Assembly (NCBI GenBank): GCA_012840075.1
Contig: DUMC01000020.1
Span: 35,511 to 99,510 of the forward strand
Origin: Clostridiaceae bacterium
GTDB lineage: Bacteria; Bacillota; Clostridia; Acetivibrionales; DUMC01
Length of the DNA: 64,000 nt
Reading direction: 5' to 3'
Translations under genes and position numbers: made by a program
Part shown: positions 52,245 through 62,480 of the stretch, piece after piece
Position numbering within the stretch: position 1 is the stretch's first letter
Layout: each line of letters begins with the position of its first letter
The notes under the pieces: generated by a model
Told to the model about the DNA's origin: nothing
Database searches by the model: none
The model's input: only the letters and a program-made list of their open reading frames with translations

Positions 52245-53810
52245 ATGGCGTCAATAAACAATGAAATAGAGAAAAAACTATGGGCTTCAGCAGATCAACT
52301 AAGAGCAAACTCGAAACTAAAACCATCGGAATATTCTGTACCGGTATTAGGTTTAATTTTTTTAAGATTTGCAGATTACAAGTTTAGTATTGCCGAAAAA
52401 GAGCTATCTGAGATTATAAAATCCAGCTATTCCAGACGAACAATAGGAAAAGCAGATTATCAGGCCAGAGGTGTATTATACTTACCGGAGAATGCCAGAT
52501 ATTCATATTTGCTTCGACTGCCCGAAGGTGAAAATATTGGAAAAGCTATCAATGATGCTATGAAGGCTATTGAAACAGAGAATGAGGAACTTAGAGATGT
52601 TCTGCCAAAAACATACACCAGGTTAGATAATGATACATTGATTACTTTACTTAAGATATTTTCTGAAATACCGATGGATGTAGAAGGAGATATTTTCGGA
52701 AATATTTATGAATATTTTCTCGGTGAGTTTGCAAGATCGGAAGGACAACGTGGGGGAGAATTTTTTACTCCTACATCACTAGTTAAATTGATAGTTGAAA
52801 TTATTGAACCGTATAGAGGAAGAATACTGGATCCTGCTTGCGGTTCAGGTGGTATGTTTGTTCAGTCTGCTAAGTTTGTACAGAAACATAAAAAGAATCC
52901 TAATAATGAAATTTCCATATACGGACAAGAGAAAGTTGCTGAAACTGTGAGACTTTGTAAAATGAATCTTGCAGTGCATGGATTATCCGGTGATATCCGC
53001 CAGGCAAATACTTATTACGAGAATGTACACAATTGCATTAATCGCTTTGACTTTGTAATGGCAAATCCTCCATTTAATGTAGATGGAGTTGACAAAGAAA
53101 AGATAAAAGATGACCCAAGATATCCTTTTGGATTGCCTACCGTTGATAATGCCAACTATATATGGATACAGGAATTCTATAGTGCTTTGAATGATAAAGG
53201 ACGTGCAGGTTTCGTTATGGCAAATTCAGCTAGTGATGCGAGAGGTTCGGAACTTGAAATACGTAAAAAGCTGATACAGGATAAAGTAATAGATGTTATG
53301 ATATCAATAGGACCAAATTTCTTCTATACGGTAACATTGCCGTGTACTTTATGGTTTTTTGACAAGGGAAAACTGAATACTGAGCGAGGAAATAAGGTGC
53401 TGTTTATAGATGCAAGAAAGATTTACAATCAGGTGGATAGAGCACATAGGGAGTTTACTCCTCAACAAATAGAGTTTATCGCAAATATTGTCCGGTTATA
53501 CCGTGGTGAGCAGATTGAAACAGTTGAAGGTTCCGAAAAAATGATAAGAGAGAAGTTTCCTGAAGGCAAATATGTAGATGTGCCCGGGCTATGTAAAGTG
53601 GCGACTATTGATGAAATTGAAGCACAAGGTTGGAGTCTTAATCCTGGTAGGTATGTTGGAGTAGAAGAAAAGGAAGAACAAGACTTTAATTTCTTTGAGA
53701 AGCTACAGGAGTTAAATGAAGAACTGGAAAAGCTTAATACAGAAGCAGCAGAATTAGAGGATAGGATAAGGAATAATATTGAACAAATATTAGGACAGGG
53801 AGGATATTGA
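52245..53810 (+). CDS. hsdM: Type I restriction-modification methyltransferase subunit
   Basis: 521 residues. The N-terminal HsdM_N domain begins at about residue 8 ([33 protein letters not shown], in part), then an N6-adenine methyltransferase core: AdoMet-binding [10 protein letters not shown] near 195-204 and catalytic NPPF near 275-278. It forms the M2S modification enzyme and M2R2S nuclease with the following two genes. ATG start with AAGGGAGTGG upstream. Its stop overlaps the hsdS start region, so the operon is tightly packed. Intact in frame. Confidence 0.95.
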   Translation: MASINNEIEKKLWASADQLRANSKLKPSEYSVPVLGLIFLRFADYKFSIAEKELSEIIKSSYSRRTIGKADYQARGVLYLPENARYSYLLRLPEGENIGKAINDAMKAIETENEELRDVLPKTYTRLDNDTLITLLKIFSEIPMDVEGDIFGNIYEYFLGEFARSEGQRGGEFFTPTSLVKLIVEIIEPYRGRILDPACGSGGMFVQSAKFVQKHKKNPNNEISIYGQEKVAETVRLCKMNLAVHGLSGDIRQANTYYENVHNCINRFDFVMANPPFNVDGVDKEKIKDDPRYPFGLPTVDNANYIWIQEFYSALNDKGRAGFVMANSASDARGSELEIRKKLIQDKVIDVMISIGPNFFYTVTLPCTLWFFDKGKLNTERGNKVLFIDARKIYNQVDRAHREFTPQQIEFIANIVRLYRGEQIETVEGSEKMIREKFPEGKYVDVPGLCKVATIDEIEAQGWSLNPGRYVGVEEKEEQDFNFFEKLQELNEELEKLNTEAAELEDRIRNNIEQILGQGGY

Positions 53811-53812
53811 TT

Positions 53813-55087
53813 TTGAGTTGGGAAAAAGTTAAAGTTTCTGCTTTTGCAGATGTAGTAGGCGGAGGGACACCATCTACGAAAGAACCGGCATATTGGAATG
53901 GAGAAGTTCCGTGGATTACACCAAAAGATCTTTCCAATTATCAGTTTAGATATATTGATAAAGGCGAGAGGAACATTTCAAAGCTAGGTTTAGAAAAATC
54001 CGCAGCCAAGCTTCTTCCGGCTAATACCGTATTGCTAACTACCAGAGCGCCAATAGGTTATGTTGCAATAGCAGCGGTACCACTTTGCACAAACCAGGGA
54101 TTTAAAAATTTAATATGTGACCCTAAAAAGGCATTACCTGAGTTTGTCTATTATTTGCTGAAAAATTACCGGGAAGTTCTCATATCTTATGCTACAGGAG
54201 CAACATTTCCTGAACTTTCTGCTGAAAAACTGAAAAATATCGAGCTTCCTCTTCCACCATTAAAGATTCAGGAAAAAATAGCTTCAATATTATCTTGCTA
54301 TGACGACCTTATAGAGAATAATATCCGACGTATCAAAATCCTTGAAGAAATGGTACAGAATCTTTATCAAGAGTGGTTTATAAAGTTCAGGTTTCCAGGA
54401 CATGAGAAGGTTAAGATGGTAAAATCGGAGTTAGGTATGATACCTGAGGGATGGGAAGTAAAAAAGGTGTCGGATATTGCAGAAATATTTAGGGGTAAAT
54501 CATATAAATCTTCTGATATTGCAAATGATAATGAAGGATTACCATTTCTTAATTTGAAATGCATAGAAAGAGATGGTGGATTTAGGTATGACGGAATTAA
54601 ATGGTTCAAAGGTAAGTATCAAGATACTCATACAGCCGTAGCCGGAGATATCGTTATGGCAGTGACAGACATGACTCAAGAAAGACTTATTGTAGCTCGT
54701 GCTGCAAGAGTTCCAAAAACATCATATGAGAAGTATATATTCTCCATGGATCTGGTAAAGATTGTGCCTGCGAAAGATGTAAGAAGAGAATACCTATACT
54801 CAGTGTTTAGGTTTTCGTCATTTCCTGATATTGTAAAGCAACTTGCCAATGGTGCAAATGTCCTTCACTTAAACCCTGAACATATTGCGAATTTTAAAAT
54901 GTTATATGCCCCAATTGAAATTCAGAATAAATATTCGGATATCTGCAGAGACATATTTAACGAATGTGACATACTTGCAATGAAGAACGATAATCTCAGT
55001 CGCACTCGAGACCTTCTGCTTCCTAAACTAATATCCGGTGATCTGAATGTTGAAAACCTAGACACTGATGTAGGAGGGATATCATGA
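53813..55087 (+). CDS. hsdS: Type I restriction-modification specificity subunit
   Basis: About 424 residues with two target-recognition domains: TRD1 (about 1-195, with ADVVGGGTPSTKEPAYW) and TRD2 (about 205-415, starting EGWEVKKVSDIAEIF). Conserved helical spacers separate them (LPPLKIQEKIASILSCYDDL and a matching C-terminal IEIQNKYSDICRDIF segment). These set the two halves of the split recognition site, which cannot be predicted here. The frame opens at TTG 53807, inside the hsdM stop, but GGGAGG at 53798 suits TTG 53813 better. Overlaps hsdR by 4 bp. Confidence 0.94.
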   Translation: MSWEKVKVSAFADVVGGGTPSTKEPAYWNGEVPWITPKDLSNYQFRYIDKGERNISKLGLEKSAAKLLPANTVLLTTRAPIGYVAIAAVPLCTNQGFKNLICDPKKALPEFVYYLLKNYREVLISYATGATFPELSAEKLKNIELPLPPLKIQEKIASILSCYDDLIENNIRRIKILEEMVQNLYQEWFIKFRFPGHEKVKMVKSELGMIPEGWEVKKVSDIAEIFRGKSYKSSDIANDNEGLPFLNLKCIERDGGFRYDGIKWFKGKYQDTHTAVAGDIVMAVTDMTQERLIVARAARVPKTSYEKYIFSMDLVKIVPAKDVRREYLYSVFRFSSFPDIVKQLANGANVLHLNPEHIANFKMLYAPIEIQNKYSDICRDIFNECDILAMKNDNLSRTRDLLLPKLISGDLNVENLDTDVGGIS

Positions 55088-58000
55088 GCGAGTATAGTGA
55101 AGATGCATTAATAGAACAGCCTGCTATAGAATTGTTTAAGCAACTTGGTTATGAAACTATTAACTGTTTCCATGAAACATATGGAGCAATGGGCACACTG
55201 GGTAGAGAAACACCTTCTGAAGTAGTGTTAACCCGTTATCTTAAAGACAGTATAGAAAAGCTTAACCCTGGTATGGATGCTGAAGTAGTTAACCTTGCAA
55301 TAGAGGAAATCATAAAAGATCGTAGTAGCTTAAATCCTGTTTATGCTAATAGGGAAGTGTATAATCTACTTAAAGATGGAGTTAAGGTTATCCATAAAAA
55401 CGAAGAGGATGAAGAAGTGGATGAGGTAGTTAGAATAATTGATTGGAACAATCCGCAAAATAACCATTTTTTGCTTGTTTCTCAGTTATGGATATCCGGT
55501 GATATCTATAAGCGCCGTGCAGATCTAGTAGCTTTTGTTAATGGTATACCTCTTGTATTTATTGAGCTTAAATCTACTGCTAGAAGATTAGAAGATGCGT
55601 ATAATAACAATTTAAGAGATTACAAGAAAACCATACCTCAACTTTTTTGGTATAATGGAATAATAATTCTGTCTAACGGCAGTCAGAGCCGCATTGGCAG
55701 TATGAGTGCAAGTTGGGAGCACTTCGCCGAGTGGAAAAAAATCAACAGTGAAGGCGAAGAAGGTATCGTTTCTTTGGAAACTATTATTCGTGGTACTTGC
55801 GATAAGGAAAAACTATTGGACATAGTAGAAAATTTCACTTTATTCAGTGATGTAGAGGGAACACTGATAAAATTGATTTGCAAGAACCATCAATATCTTG
55901 GTGTTAATAACGCTATCAAAGCAGTAAAGGAAATCAGCAAAAATAAGGGAAGATTGGGTGTTTTCTGGCATACCCAGGGAAGTGGAAAAAGTTACTCAAT
56001 GATTTTCTTTTCGCAAAAGATTTTACGCAAAATCCCGGGAAATTGGACCTTTGTTATAGTTACTGACAGAGTGGAATTAGATGACCAGATATACAAAAAT
56101 TTTGCTTCAGTAGGAGTTGTAACAGAGAAAAGAGTTCAGGCTGAAAGTTGTGAACATCTTAAACAATTGTTGAAAGAAGATCATAGGTTAATATTTACGC
56201 TCATTCAAAAATTTCAAAATGATAAAGAAGGGAAATACCCAAAGATAACCGATAGAAACGATATTATTGTTATTGTAGATGAAGCTCATCGCTCCCAATA
56301 TGATACACTTGCAGCTAATATGCGTTCTGCTATGCCAAATGCATCTTTTATTGCATTTACCGGTACACCTCTTATGGCCGGAGAAGAAAAAACCAGGGAA
56401 GTATTCGGTGATTACGTATCCATATACAACTTTAGTCAATCTATTGAAGATAAGGCTACTGTTCCTCTGTACTATGAAAATCGTATACCGGAATTGCAGC
56501 TTATAAATAAAGCCCTGAACGATGAAATACAAGAAGTAATAGAAGAGTCCAATCTTAATGAGGAACAGGAATCAAAATTGGAAAGGGAATTTGCAAGAGA
56601 ATATCATTTAATAACCAGAGAAGATAGGTTAGAAACCATTGCAGAAGATATTGTTAAACATTTTATGAACAGAGGCGAGATGGGCAAAGCCATGGTTGTT
56701 TGCATAGACAGATTTACGGCTGTAAAAATGTATGACAAAGTGCAAAAGTATTGGAGAAAATATATAGAGGAACTTAAAAGACAGCTTTATAATAGTTCAT
56801 CAGTAGAAAATTTAGATATTCATAAGAAAATAAAGTACATGGAAGAAACAGACATGGCTGTAGTTATCTCATCACAGCAAAATGAAGTTGAAGAATTTCA
56901 AAAAAAAGGTCTGGATATAGAACCGCACCGTAAACGAATGGTTGTGGAAAATCTTGATAAGAAGTTTAAAGATGCAAATGACCCTTTGAGAATAGTTTTT
57001 GTCTGCGCTATGTGGCTTACCGGATTTGATGCACCTGCAGTTAATACTATTTATCTTGATAAGCCAATGAAAAACCATACTTTGATGCAGACTATAGCTA
57101 GAGCTAATCGTGTTTTTAAAGGTAAGACATGTGGAATTATTGTTGACTATATAGGTGTTTTCCGGGATCTCCAAAAGGCACTTGCTATATATGCGATACC
57201 CACTACACGTGGTTCTGTAGACATACCTGTAAAAGATAAAGCAGTATTAATTGAAGATTTAAGAAAGTCGGCTGCAGAAATAACTTCATATTGCATTCAA
57301 AAGGGAATAGATGTAGAAAGGTTGTTAAATGCCTCTGGGTTTGAGCTTGTAAGCTTGCTGGATGATGCTGTTGAATTGTTGGTTGTAAATGAAGATACGA
57401 AGAAACGCTACCAGTCTTTAGCTGAAAAAGTGGTCAAACTATATAAAGCAATTTTACCTGATCCTTCTGCATCTGAATTCGCAAAGCAAAAGAATCTATT
57501 CTCTGTCATCATGAATAAAATTAGAGCTCTAACACCTCCTGTAGATATAACTGATGTTATGGATGAAATTGAAGATGTACTTGATCAATCTATTACCAGT
57601 GAGGATTATATCATCAGAGAAGCATCTTCAACCTATGATCCTGTTGTAGACCTTAGTAAGATAGATTTTGAAGCATTGCGGAAGAATTTTGAAAAATCCA
57701 GGAAACATCTAGAAGTAGAAAAATTGAAAGGAAAAATTAACTCTAAACTTAATAAAATGGTACGATTAAATAAAAGAAGAGCTGATTACCTAGAAAAATT
57801 TCAGAAACTTATTGATGATTATAATAAAGGTGCTTATAATGTGGAATTAATGTTTGACAAGCTTATTGCTTTTGCAAAAGAGCTTGATGAGGAGGAAAAG
57901 CGCAGTATATCAGAACAGCTTACAGAAGAAGAATTGGCATTATTTGATATACTTACTAAGCCAGGTCCAAAGCTAACCGAGAGAGAAAAGGCACAGGTCA

Positions 58001-58236
58001 AGAAAGCTGTGAGAGAGCTGCTGGATATCCTAAAAAGAGAAAAACTTGTCTTAGACTGGAGAAAACGTCAGCAATCCAGAGCCGCAGTATTAATAACAAT
58101 ACAAGATTATTTGGATCGGGAGCTGCCAAGAGTATATACTCCTGAAATCTATAATAAGAAATGTGAAGAAGTATATCAGCATATATACGATAATTATTAT
58201 GGTTCAGGAAAAAGTATTTATTCAAATGTAGGTTAG
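55084..58236 (+). CDS. hsdR: Type I restriction-modification endonuclease subunit
   Basis: 1050 residues. The N-terminal nuclease domain has the PD-(D/E)xK-type elements RRADLVAF ... FIELKSTARR near 147-168. The SF2 translocase has Walker A HTQGSGKSYSM near 296-306 and DEAHRSQ near 399-405 plus later helicase motifs (AFTGTPL; MWLTGFDAPAVNT; QTIARANR). The C-terminal ~250 residues are helical and join it to M2S. ATG overlaps the hsdS stop by 4 bp. All motifs intact, so restriction is likely active if expressed. Confidence 0.96.
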   Translation: MSEYSEDALIEQPAIELFKQLGYETINCFHETYGAMGTLGRETPSEVVLTRYLKDSIEKLNPGMDAEVVNLAIEEIIKDRSSLNPVYANREVYNLLKDGVKVIHKNEEDEEVDEVVRIIDWNNPQNNHFLLVSQLWISGDIYKRRADLVAFVNGIPLVFIELKSTARRLEDAYNNNLRDYKKTIPQLFWYNGIIILSNGSQSRIGSMSASWEHFAEWKKINSEGEEGIVSLETIIRGTCDKEKLLDIVENFTLFSDVEGTLIKLICKNHQYLGVNNAIKAVKEISKNKGRLGVFWHTQGSGKSYSMIFFSQKILRKIPGNWTFVIVTDRVELDDQIYKNFASVGVVTEKRVQAESCEHLKQLLKEDHRLIFTLIQKFQNDKEGKYPKITDRNDIIVIVDEAHRSQYDTLAANMRSAMPNASFIAFTGTPLMAGEEKTREVFGDYVSIYNFSQSIEDKATVPLYYENRIPELQLINKALNDEIQEVIEESNLNEEQESKLEREFAREYHLITREDRLETIAEDIVKHFMNRGEMGKAMVVCIDRFTAVKMYDKVQKYWRKYIEELKRQLYNSSSVENLDIHKKIKYMEETDMAVVISSQQNEVEEFQKKGLDIEPHRKRMVVENLDKKFKDANDPLRIVFVCAMWLTGFDAPAVNTIYLDKPMKNHTLMQTIARANRVFKGKTCGIIVDYIGVFRDLQKALAIYAIPTTRGSVDIPVKDKAVLIEDLRKSAAEITSYCIQKGIDVERLLNASGFELVSLLDDAVELLVVNEDTKKRYQSLAEKVVKLYKAILPDPSASEFAKQKNLFSVIMNKIRALTPPVDITDVMDEIEDVLDQSITSEDYIIREASSTYDPVVDLSKIDFEALRKNFEKSRKHLEVEKLKGKINSKLNKMVRLNKRRADYLEKFQKLIDDYNKGAYNVELMFDKLIAFAKELDEEEKRSISEQLTEEELALFDILTKPGPKLTEREKAQVKKAVRELLDILKREKLVLDWRKRQQSRAAVLITIQDYLDRELPRVYTPEIYNKKCEEVYQHIYDNYYGSGKSIYSNVG

Positions 58237-58427
58237 TGGAAGTGAATATGATACGAAATGAAATAAGAGTACTTACGTAAAGTTAGCTGAACCTTTATAA
58301 ATTCATATATTAGGTGCCTAATAGTAACAACCTTTTGGACAATATTAGGTTTTGAGTGTACTGCTGTATGAGACTTTCGCCTCATTTACGCAAGTTCAGT
58401 GATATTATATTAAAGGAAGTGAAAACA

Positions 58428-59468
58428 ATGTGTGAATTATTAGGCATGAATTTCAATGAACCTATTTCACCAACATTTACATTCCGAGGTTTTACCAAAA
58501 GAGGAGATTTTAATCCTGATGGATGGGGAATTGCATTATATCCGAATGGTGGGCTTGCTGTGCAGATTATTAAGGAACCAGTAAATGCTTATACTAGCAG
58601 ATTGGCAAATTATATTATAAATACATCTGGAAATTTTACTTCAAAAATTTATATATCCCATGTTAGACAAAAAAGCAGAGGAGAAAGTGTTTACCGTAAT
58701 ACACACCCATTTTCGAGAGAATTGAATGGAAGAGATTATTGTTTTGCTCATAATGGGACCTTAACAGGATCCTATAAGTATGACTTGCTTCTTGGAATGT
58801 TTAATCCTATTGGAGAAACTGATTCGGAATATGTATTTTGCCATATAATGGAATTCGTAAAAAATAGAATTATTAATAGAAGTTGGGACCAGAGTTCCTT
58901 TTCGTTATTATATGAAAAGTTTCGTGAGATAAATGCATATGGTAAATTTAACTGTCTGTTTTCCGACGGAGAACACTTATTTTGCTATCATGATAAATGT
59001 GGATACAATGGTTTACATTATGTAAGAAGAGTAGCTCCTTTTACAAAAGTAAAATTAGCGGATGAAGACTTTGAAATTGACCTTAAGGAGGAAAAGAAAC
59101 CTGAACAAGCGGGATATATAGTCGCTACACGTCCATTAACAAATGAAAATTGGATAGGATTTGCACGAGGGCAATTTGTGGTTTTTAAAGATGGAAAAAT
59201 AATATATAATAAGTATCCCATTGGAGAAACGGAACTTAGAATTTTAAAAGCTATAAGGACTACACCTCATAAAGTAAGTATAGAGTATCTTTCATCTTTT
59301 ATGAATTTACCTTATTCTACTGTTGTAGAATATATTAAGAATCTTAGAGATAATGGTTATATAAAACAGGATTCTACAGATATGGTAGATCCACTGGATA
59401 AAAATGCTAATTATTATACTGTCAAAGAAAGAAGAGATGAAATAGACAGTATAATTAAAAATTTCTAG
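58428..59468 (+). CDS. Class II glutamine amidotransferase fused to a winged-helix domain
   Basis: 346 residues. From ATG 58428 the protein starts M-C-E-L-L-G-M, giving the Cys nucleophile after Met removal. The Ntn-hydrolase fold shows FNPDGWGIAL, SHVRQKSRGESVYRNTHPF and FAHNGTL, typical of YafJ/EgtC-like enzymes. The C-terminal ~85 residues add a winged-helix-like region (ETELRILKAIRTT; EYLSSFMNLPYSTVVEYI; LRDNGYIKQD). A DNA-binding or regulatory role is inferred from that fold. The frame extends to 58356, but AAGGAAGTG and the Cys2 rule support 58428. Confidence 0.87.
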   Translation: MCELLGMNFNEPISPTFTFRGFTKRGDFNPDGWGIALYPNGGLAVQIIKEPVNAYTSRLANYIINTSGNFTSKIYISHVRQKSRGESVYRNTHPFSRELNGRDYCFAHNGTLTGSYKYDLLLGMFNPIGETDSEYVFCHIMEFVKNRIINRSWDQSSFSLLYEKFREINAYGKFNCLFSDGEHLFCYHDKCGYNGLHYVRRVAPFTKVKLADEDFEIDLKEEKKPEQAGYIVATRPLTNENWIGFARGQFVVFKDGKIIYNKYPIGETELRILKAIRTTPHKVSIEYLSSFMNLPYSTVVEYIKNLRDNGYIKQDSTDMVDPLDKNANYYTVKERRDEIDSIIKNF

Positions 59469-59513
59469 GCAATTGTTCAAACTTGCCAGTATAAGTAATT
59501 ACAATAATTGTAT

Positions 59514-59615
59514 GATAAAATAGCCTGTAAACAGACTATGATCATGATAGCAAGGGCGATGGACATTACCAATCTCAAAGTTAAGCTAATAGAAGTAGAA
59601 CTAAAAACAGAATAA
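59514..59615 (+). pseudogene. SLH-domain scrap
   Basis: 33 codons that read DKIACKQTMIMIARAMDITN..., closely matching the SLH repeat of the broken surface protein at about 50587-50660 (DKITHEQAMNMIARAMDITH). It ends at TAA 59613. An isolated fragment from a related gene. Confidence 0.75.
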
Positions 59616-59682
59616 ATGTTTTGACAAATTAGAAAGTTGATGATATAAGAATAGTAAGACAATAACTAAAAGAGGTGGCCTT

Positions 59683-59913
59683 ATGATAGACTATATTTTA
59701 AAGGCATCTCGTGATCAAAACAGAATCATAACGATTATTTATCAAAAAGGAAATGTTATAACTAAACGTAATATTAGGGTGCTTTCAATAGATGGTGATA
59801 CTATTAAGGCATATTGCTACCTACGTAACAGTATAAGGATTTTCCGGAGAAAAAATATTTTAGCTGCAGAGTTTTATAATCCTAAAATCTCTACTATACA
59901 AAAGCATTCTTGA
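59683..59913 (+). CDS. Small WYL-like protein
   Basis: 76 residues of beta-rich, basic sequence (YQKGNVITKRNIRVLSIDGD; AYCYLRNSIRIFRRKNILAA) that matches the core of WYL domains, which bind ligands or nucleic acids. No HTH is present, so it is a stand-alone domain as found in some clostridia. AGAGGTGG lies eight bases before ATG. Function unknown; context among defence and mobile genes may be relevant. Confidence 0.75.
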   Translation: MIDYILKASRDQNRIITIIYQKGNVITKRNIRVLSIDGDTIKAYCYLRNSIRIFRRKNILAAEFYNPKISTIQKHS

Positions 59914-60166
59914 GATACTGAGTTAAAATGAACGTGTATAAGGTTGATTTTTTCTCGATTGATATATAATAAATAGATTATTTTTTGGAAAAAACAAATG
60001 TTTAATTGTACCAATATTGAAATTATCTACAAATTATTATAGAATGAGGACTGGAAAAATAAAATACTTATAAATGTGGAAAGGTTTATGTAAATATAAA
60101 GAATTTATAGCTGAATTTTAAGCAAATAGAAAGAAAAACTACAAGGTAGTAAATTTTTGATTAATT

Positions 60167-60466
60167 ATGATTAATTACATTGATTCTATATTAAAATATA
60201 CGGATAATGTAGATTATACTGGATTTAAAAATAATAGCATGATGATAGAAGCATGTGTATTTAATTTGAGCCAAATTGGTGAATTAGTAAATAAGCTGGA
60301 TAAAGAGTATATAATGAAGTACCCTGAGATCCCTTGGTTCAAAATGAAAGGACTAAGAAATCGTATAGTTCATGATTAGAAAGGTATAAATTTAAACCTA
60401 ATTTGGGAAATAATTAGTTCTGACATGAAGAAACTAAGAGAACAGCTATTAAAGTTAACTGAATAA
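60167..60466 (+). pseudogene. HepT/DUF86 protein with premature stop
   Basis: From ATG 60167 the sequence follows a DUF86/HepT toxin (IDSILKYTDNVDYTGF; QIGELVNKLDKEY; FKMKGLRNRIVHD) then hits TAG at 60377 in the position normally Tyr after the R-N-R-I-V-H-D motif, and resumes in frame to TAA 60464. The catalytic R-x-x-x-H-x-Y motif is therefore cut before its Tyr. No nucleotidyltransferase partner lies beside it. A point mutation or read error is possible. Confidence 0.8.
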
Positions 60467-60593
60467 CTTATACTACTTATAATTTCCAAGTTTTTAAAAC
60501 ATCATCAATACTGGGATATTAACACTAGAATATTACTGTAAATAAGTAGAAAAATAGGTGTATACTCAGAATTAATACTACTATTACTATGTA

Positions 60594-61958
60594 TCACGCA
60601 GGCTCTTCCACAGGCTTTTTTACCACTCTTTTCTCAATCCATTTTCCGCTCCTGTATCGCAGGATTGCTATAGTCATACCTATGAACCATCCTATAGGCA
60701 ATGACCACCATATCCCCCTGTAACCTATAGTATCTATTGAAGACAAAACATAGGCGGAAATTATTCTTATACCGAGGCTCGTCATTGTGCTTATCATTGA
60801 TGCAACCATATCTCCGCTTCCCCGGATAACACCGTTCGTGACGAACATTATACCCATTAGTATATAAAAGAAAGAAACAACTGTGATGTAATCGTTGCCC
60901 TGCCTAATAACCTCTGTTTCTTTTACATCAATGAATATGGATATAAGGTTCGGACCAAATGACAAAATAATTATTGATGTTATTATGCAACAGACAGCTA
61001 CTATAATTAATGAGCGTTTATAACCGCGCTTTACACGGTCCAGTTTACCTGCACCTATATTTTGTGCTGTGAAAGTAGTAGAAGCAAGACCCAGGTTCAT
61101 AATTGGCATCATGGCTATTGAATCTATCCTTGCAGCAGCGGCATATGCAGCCATGGTTACGCTGCCGTAGGAATTTACAAGCCCCTGTAAGGCCATCATA
61201 CTGACGGATACTACCGTTTGCTGGATTGAACTGGGGATGCCAAGCTTTACGGATTTAGAAAACAATTCTTTATCAAATACTATATCTTTTGGAAGGATTC
61301 TCAGTATTTCTACCTTTGTATAAATGTATATCAAGCATAATATGACAGATACAGCTTGAGATATAACAGTCGCCCATGCGGCACCTTCTACACCCATTCC
61401 AAGTGAAGAAACAAACCAAATATCAAGGACGACATTTAATAATGAGGTAATGATAAGAAAGTATAACGGCGTTTTAGAGTCCCCAAGTCCTCGAAGTATT
61501 GCCGATATGGCATTATAAGCAAATGTGAAAATCAATCCGCCAAGAATTATATTTAAATATGCTAATGCATCTTTAAAAATTTCTTCAGGTGTTTGCAAAA
61601 GTCTTAGCAAACTTCGTGAAAATAATAATCCTATTAAAGTAATAATTATGCCACCTGCTAAAAGGAATATGTATGCTGTTGATACTGCACGTTTTAAATT
61701 CTTAGAATCTCCTGCTCCATAAAGCTGTGAAATAATAACTGATGCTCCCATGGATAAACCCATTACCATTGCAATTAGAAAAAAGACAATAGGAGAACTA
61801 GTTCCTACTGCTGCGAGTGCATTCTTTCCAATATATCTTCCTACAACAATTGAATCCACCATGTTATATAGCTGCTGGAATATATTCCCAATAAACATCG
61901 GTAATGCAAAAGTTATTATATGTCTTGTTTCTGAGCCATTAGTCATATCTTTCAGCAT
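60594..61958 (-). CDS. MATE-family multidrug/cation antiporter
   Basis: 454 residues with 12 predicted membrane spans and the MATE pattern (SETRHIITFALPMFIGNIFQQLYNMVDSIVVGR split over residues 8-40, NAISAILRGLGDSKTP in the first half, TNGVIRGSGDM in the second). It exports drugs or toxic metabolites in exchange for Na+ or H+. The ATG start has no clear Shine-Dalgarno within ten bases; the previous 22 bases are AAG/AAT-rich on the coding strand. Monocistronic, convergent with the preceding genes. Confidence 0.93.
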   Translation of the reverse strand: MLKDMTNGSETRHIITFALPMFIGNIFQQLYNMVDSIVVGRYIGKNALAAVGTSSPIVFFLIAMVMGLSMGASVIISQLYGAGDSKNLKRAVSTAYIFLLAGGIIITLIGLLFSRSLLRLLQTPEEIFKDALAYLNIILGGLIFTFAYNAISAILRGLGDSKTPLYFLIITSLLNVVLDIWFVSSLGMGVEGAAWATVISQAVSVILCLIYIYTKVEILRILPKDIVFDKELFSKSVKLGIPSSIQQTVVSVSMMALQGLVNSYGSVTMAAYAAAARIDSIAMMPIMNLGLASTTFTAQNIGAGKLDRVKRGYKRSLIIVAVCCIITSIIILSFGPNLISIFIDVKETEVIRQGNDYITVVSFFYILMGIMFVTNGVIRGSGDMVASMISTMTSLGIRIISAYVLSSIDTIGYRGIWWSLPIGWFIGMTIAILRYRSGKWIEKRVVKKPVEEPA

Positions 61959-62480
61959 CTTGAAATTCTCACTCCATATTCCTTTTAAATTCTTAGAAAA
62001 AAAGCTTTAATTATTCTTAATTATTTAATTAATGGTTTACATTTTAGCATAATAGAAATTATTAATCAAGCAAGTATAAATAAAAGGGTGCATTTAATAA
62101 AAATGCTCCTTAATAAAAAAGTATTGAAGAAAGCTTAAGTCAGTACGTAATTCTATGCAGGTACATAAAGACAAAGGAATTTGCACTTCACTATGATTTA
62201 CTATTGCAGATAAAATGATTCACCTTAACAAATGAATACTTTTATATATGATGGACTAAGTTAATTGTTAAAATTAAAATTTACAAAATTCGCAATTTGA
62301 TTTATAAAATACGCAATTCAATTTACAAAAATAACAATGCAGTTTACAATATTAAAAATGGATTTTCTAAGGAACGAGTATGATAATTTTTTTAGGATCA
62401 ATTTTTTATCAATTCCTTTTTTTGAAACAAATTTTTACAACAAATAATTAAAATAAAAGTAAGAATAAGAGGTGGTAATA
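61959..62480. other. Intergenic region between the MATE and solute-binding-protein genes, 522 bp
   Basis: Divergent promoter region. AT-rich; contains the short degenerate tandem repeats listed below. No ORF or recognised RNA. Confidence 0.5.
62276..62358. repeat. Degenerate ~21-bp tandem repeats
   Basis: Four units of the type ATTTACAAAATTCGCAATT occur in a row, with decreasing identity. They lie about 120 bp upstream of the solute-binding-protein gene and might bind a regulator. Confidence 0.55.

Noticed and set aside
61959..62480. CRISPR array from the 21-bp repeats
   Set aside because: Units are adjacent, degenerate and without unique spacers, and no cas genes occur in the window.
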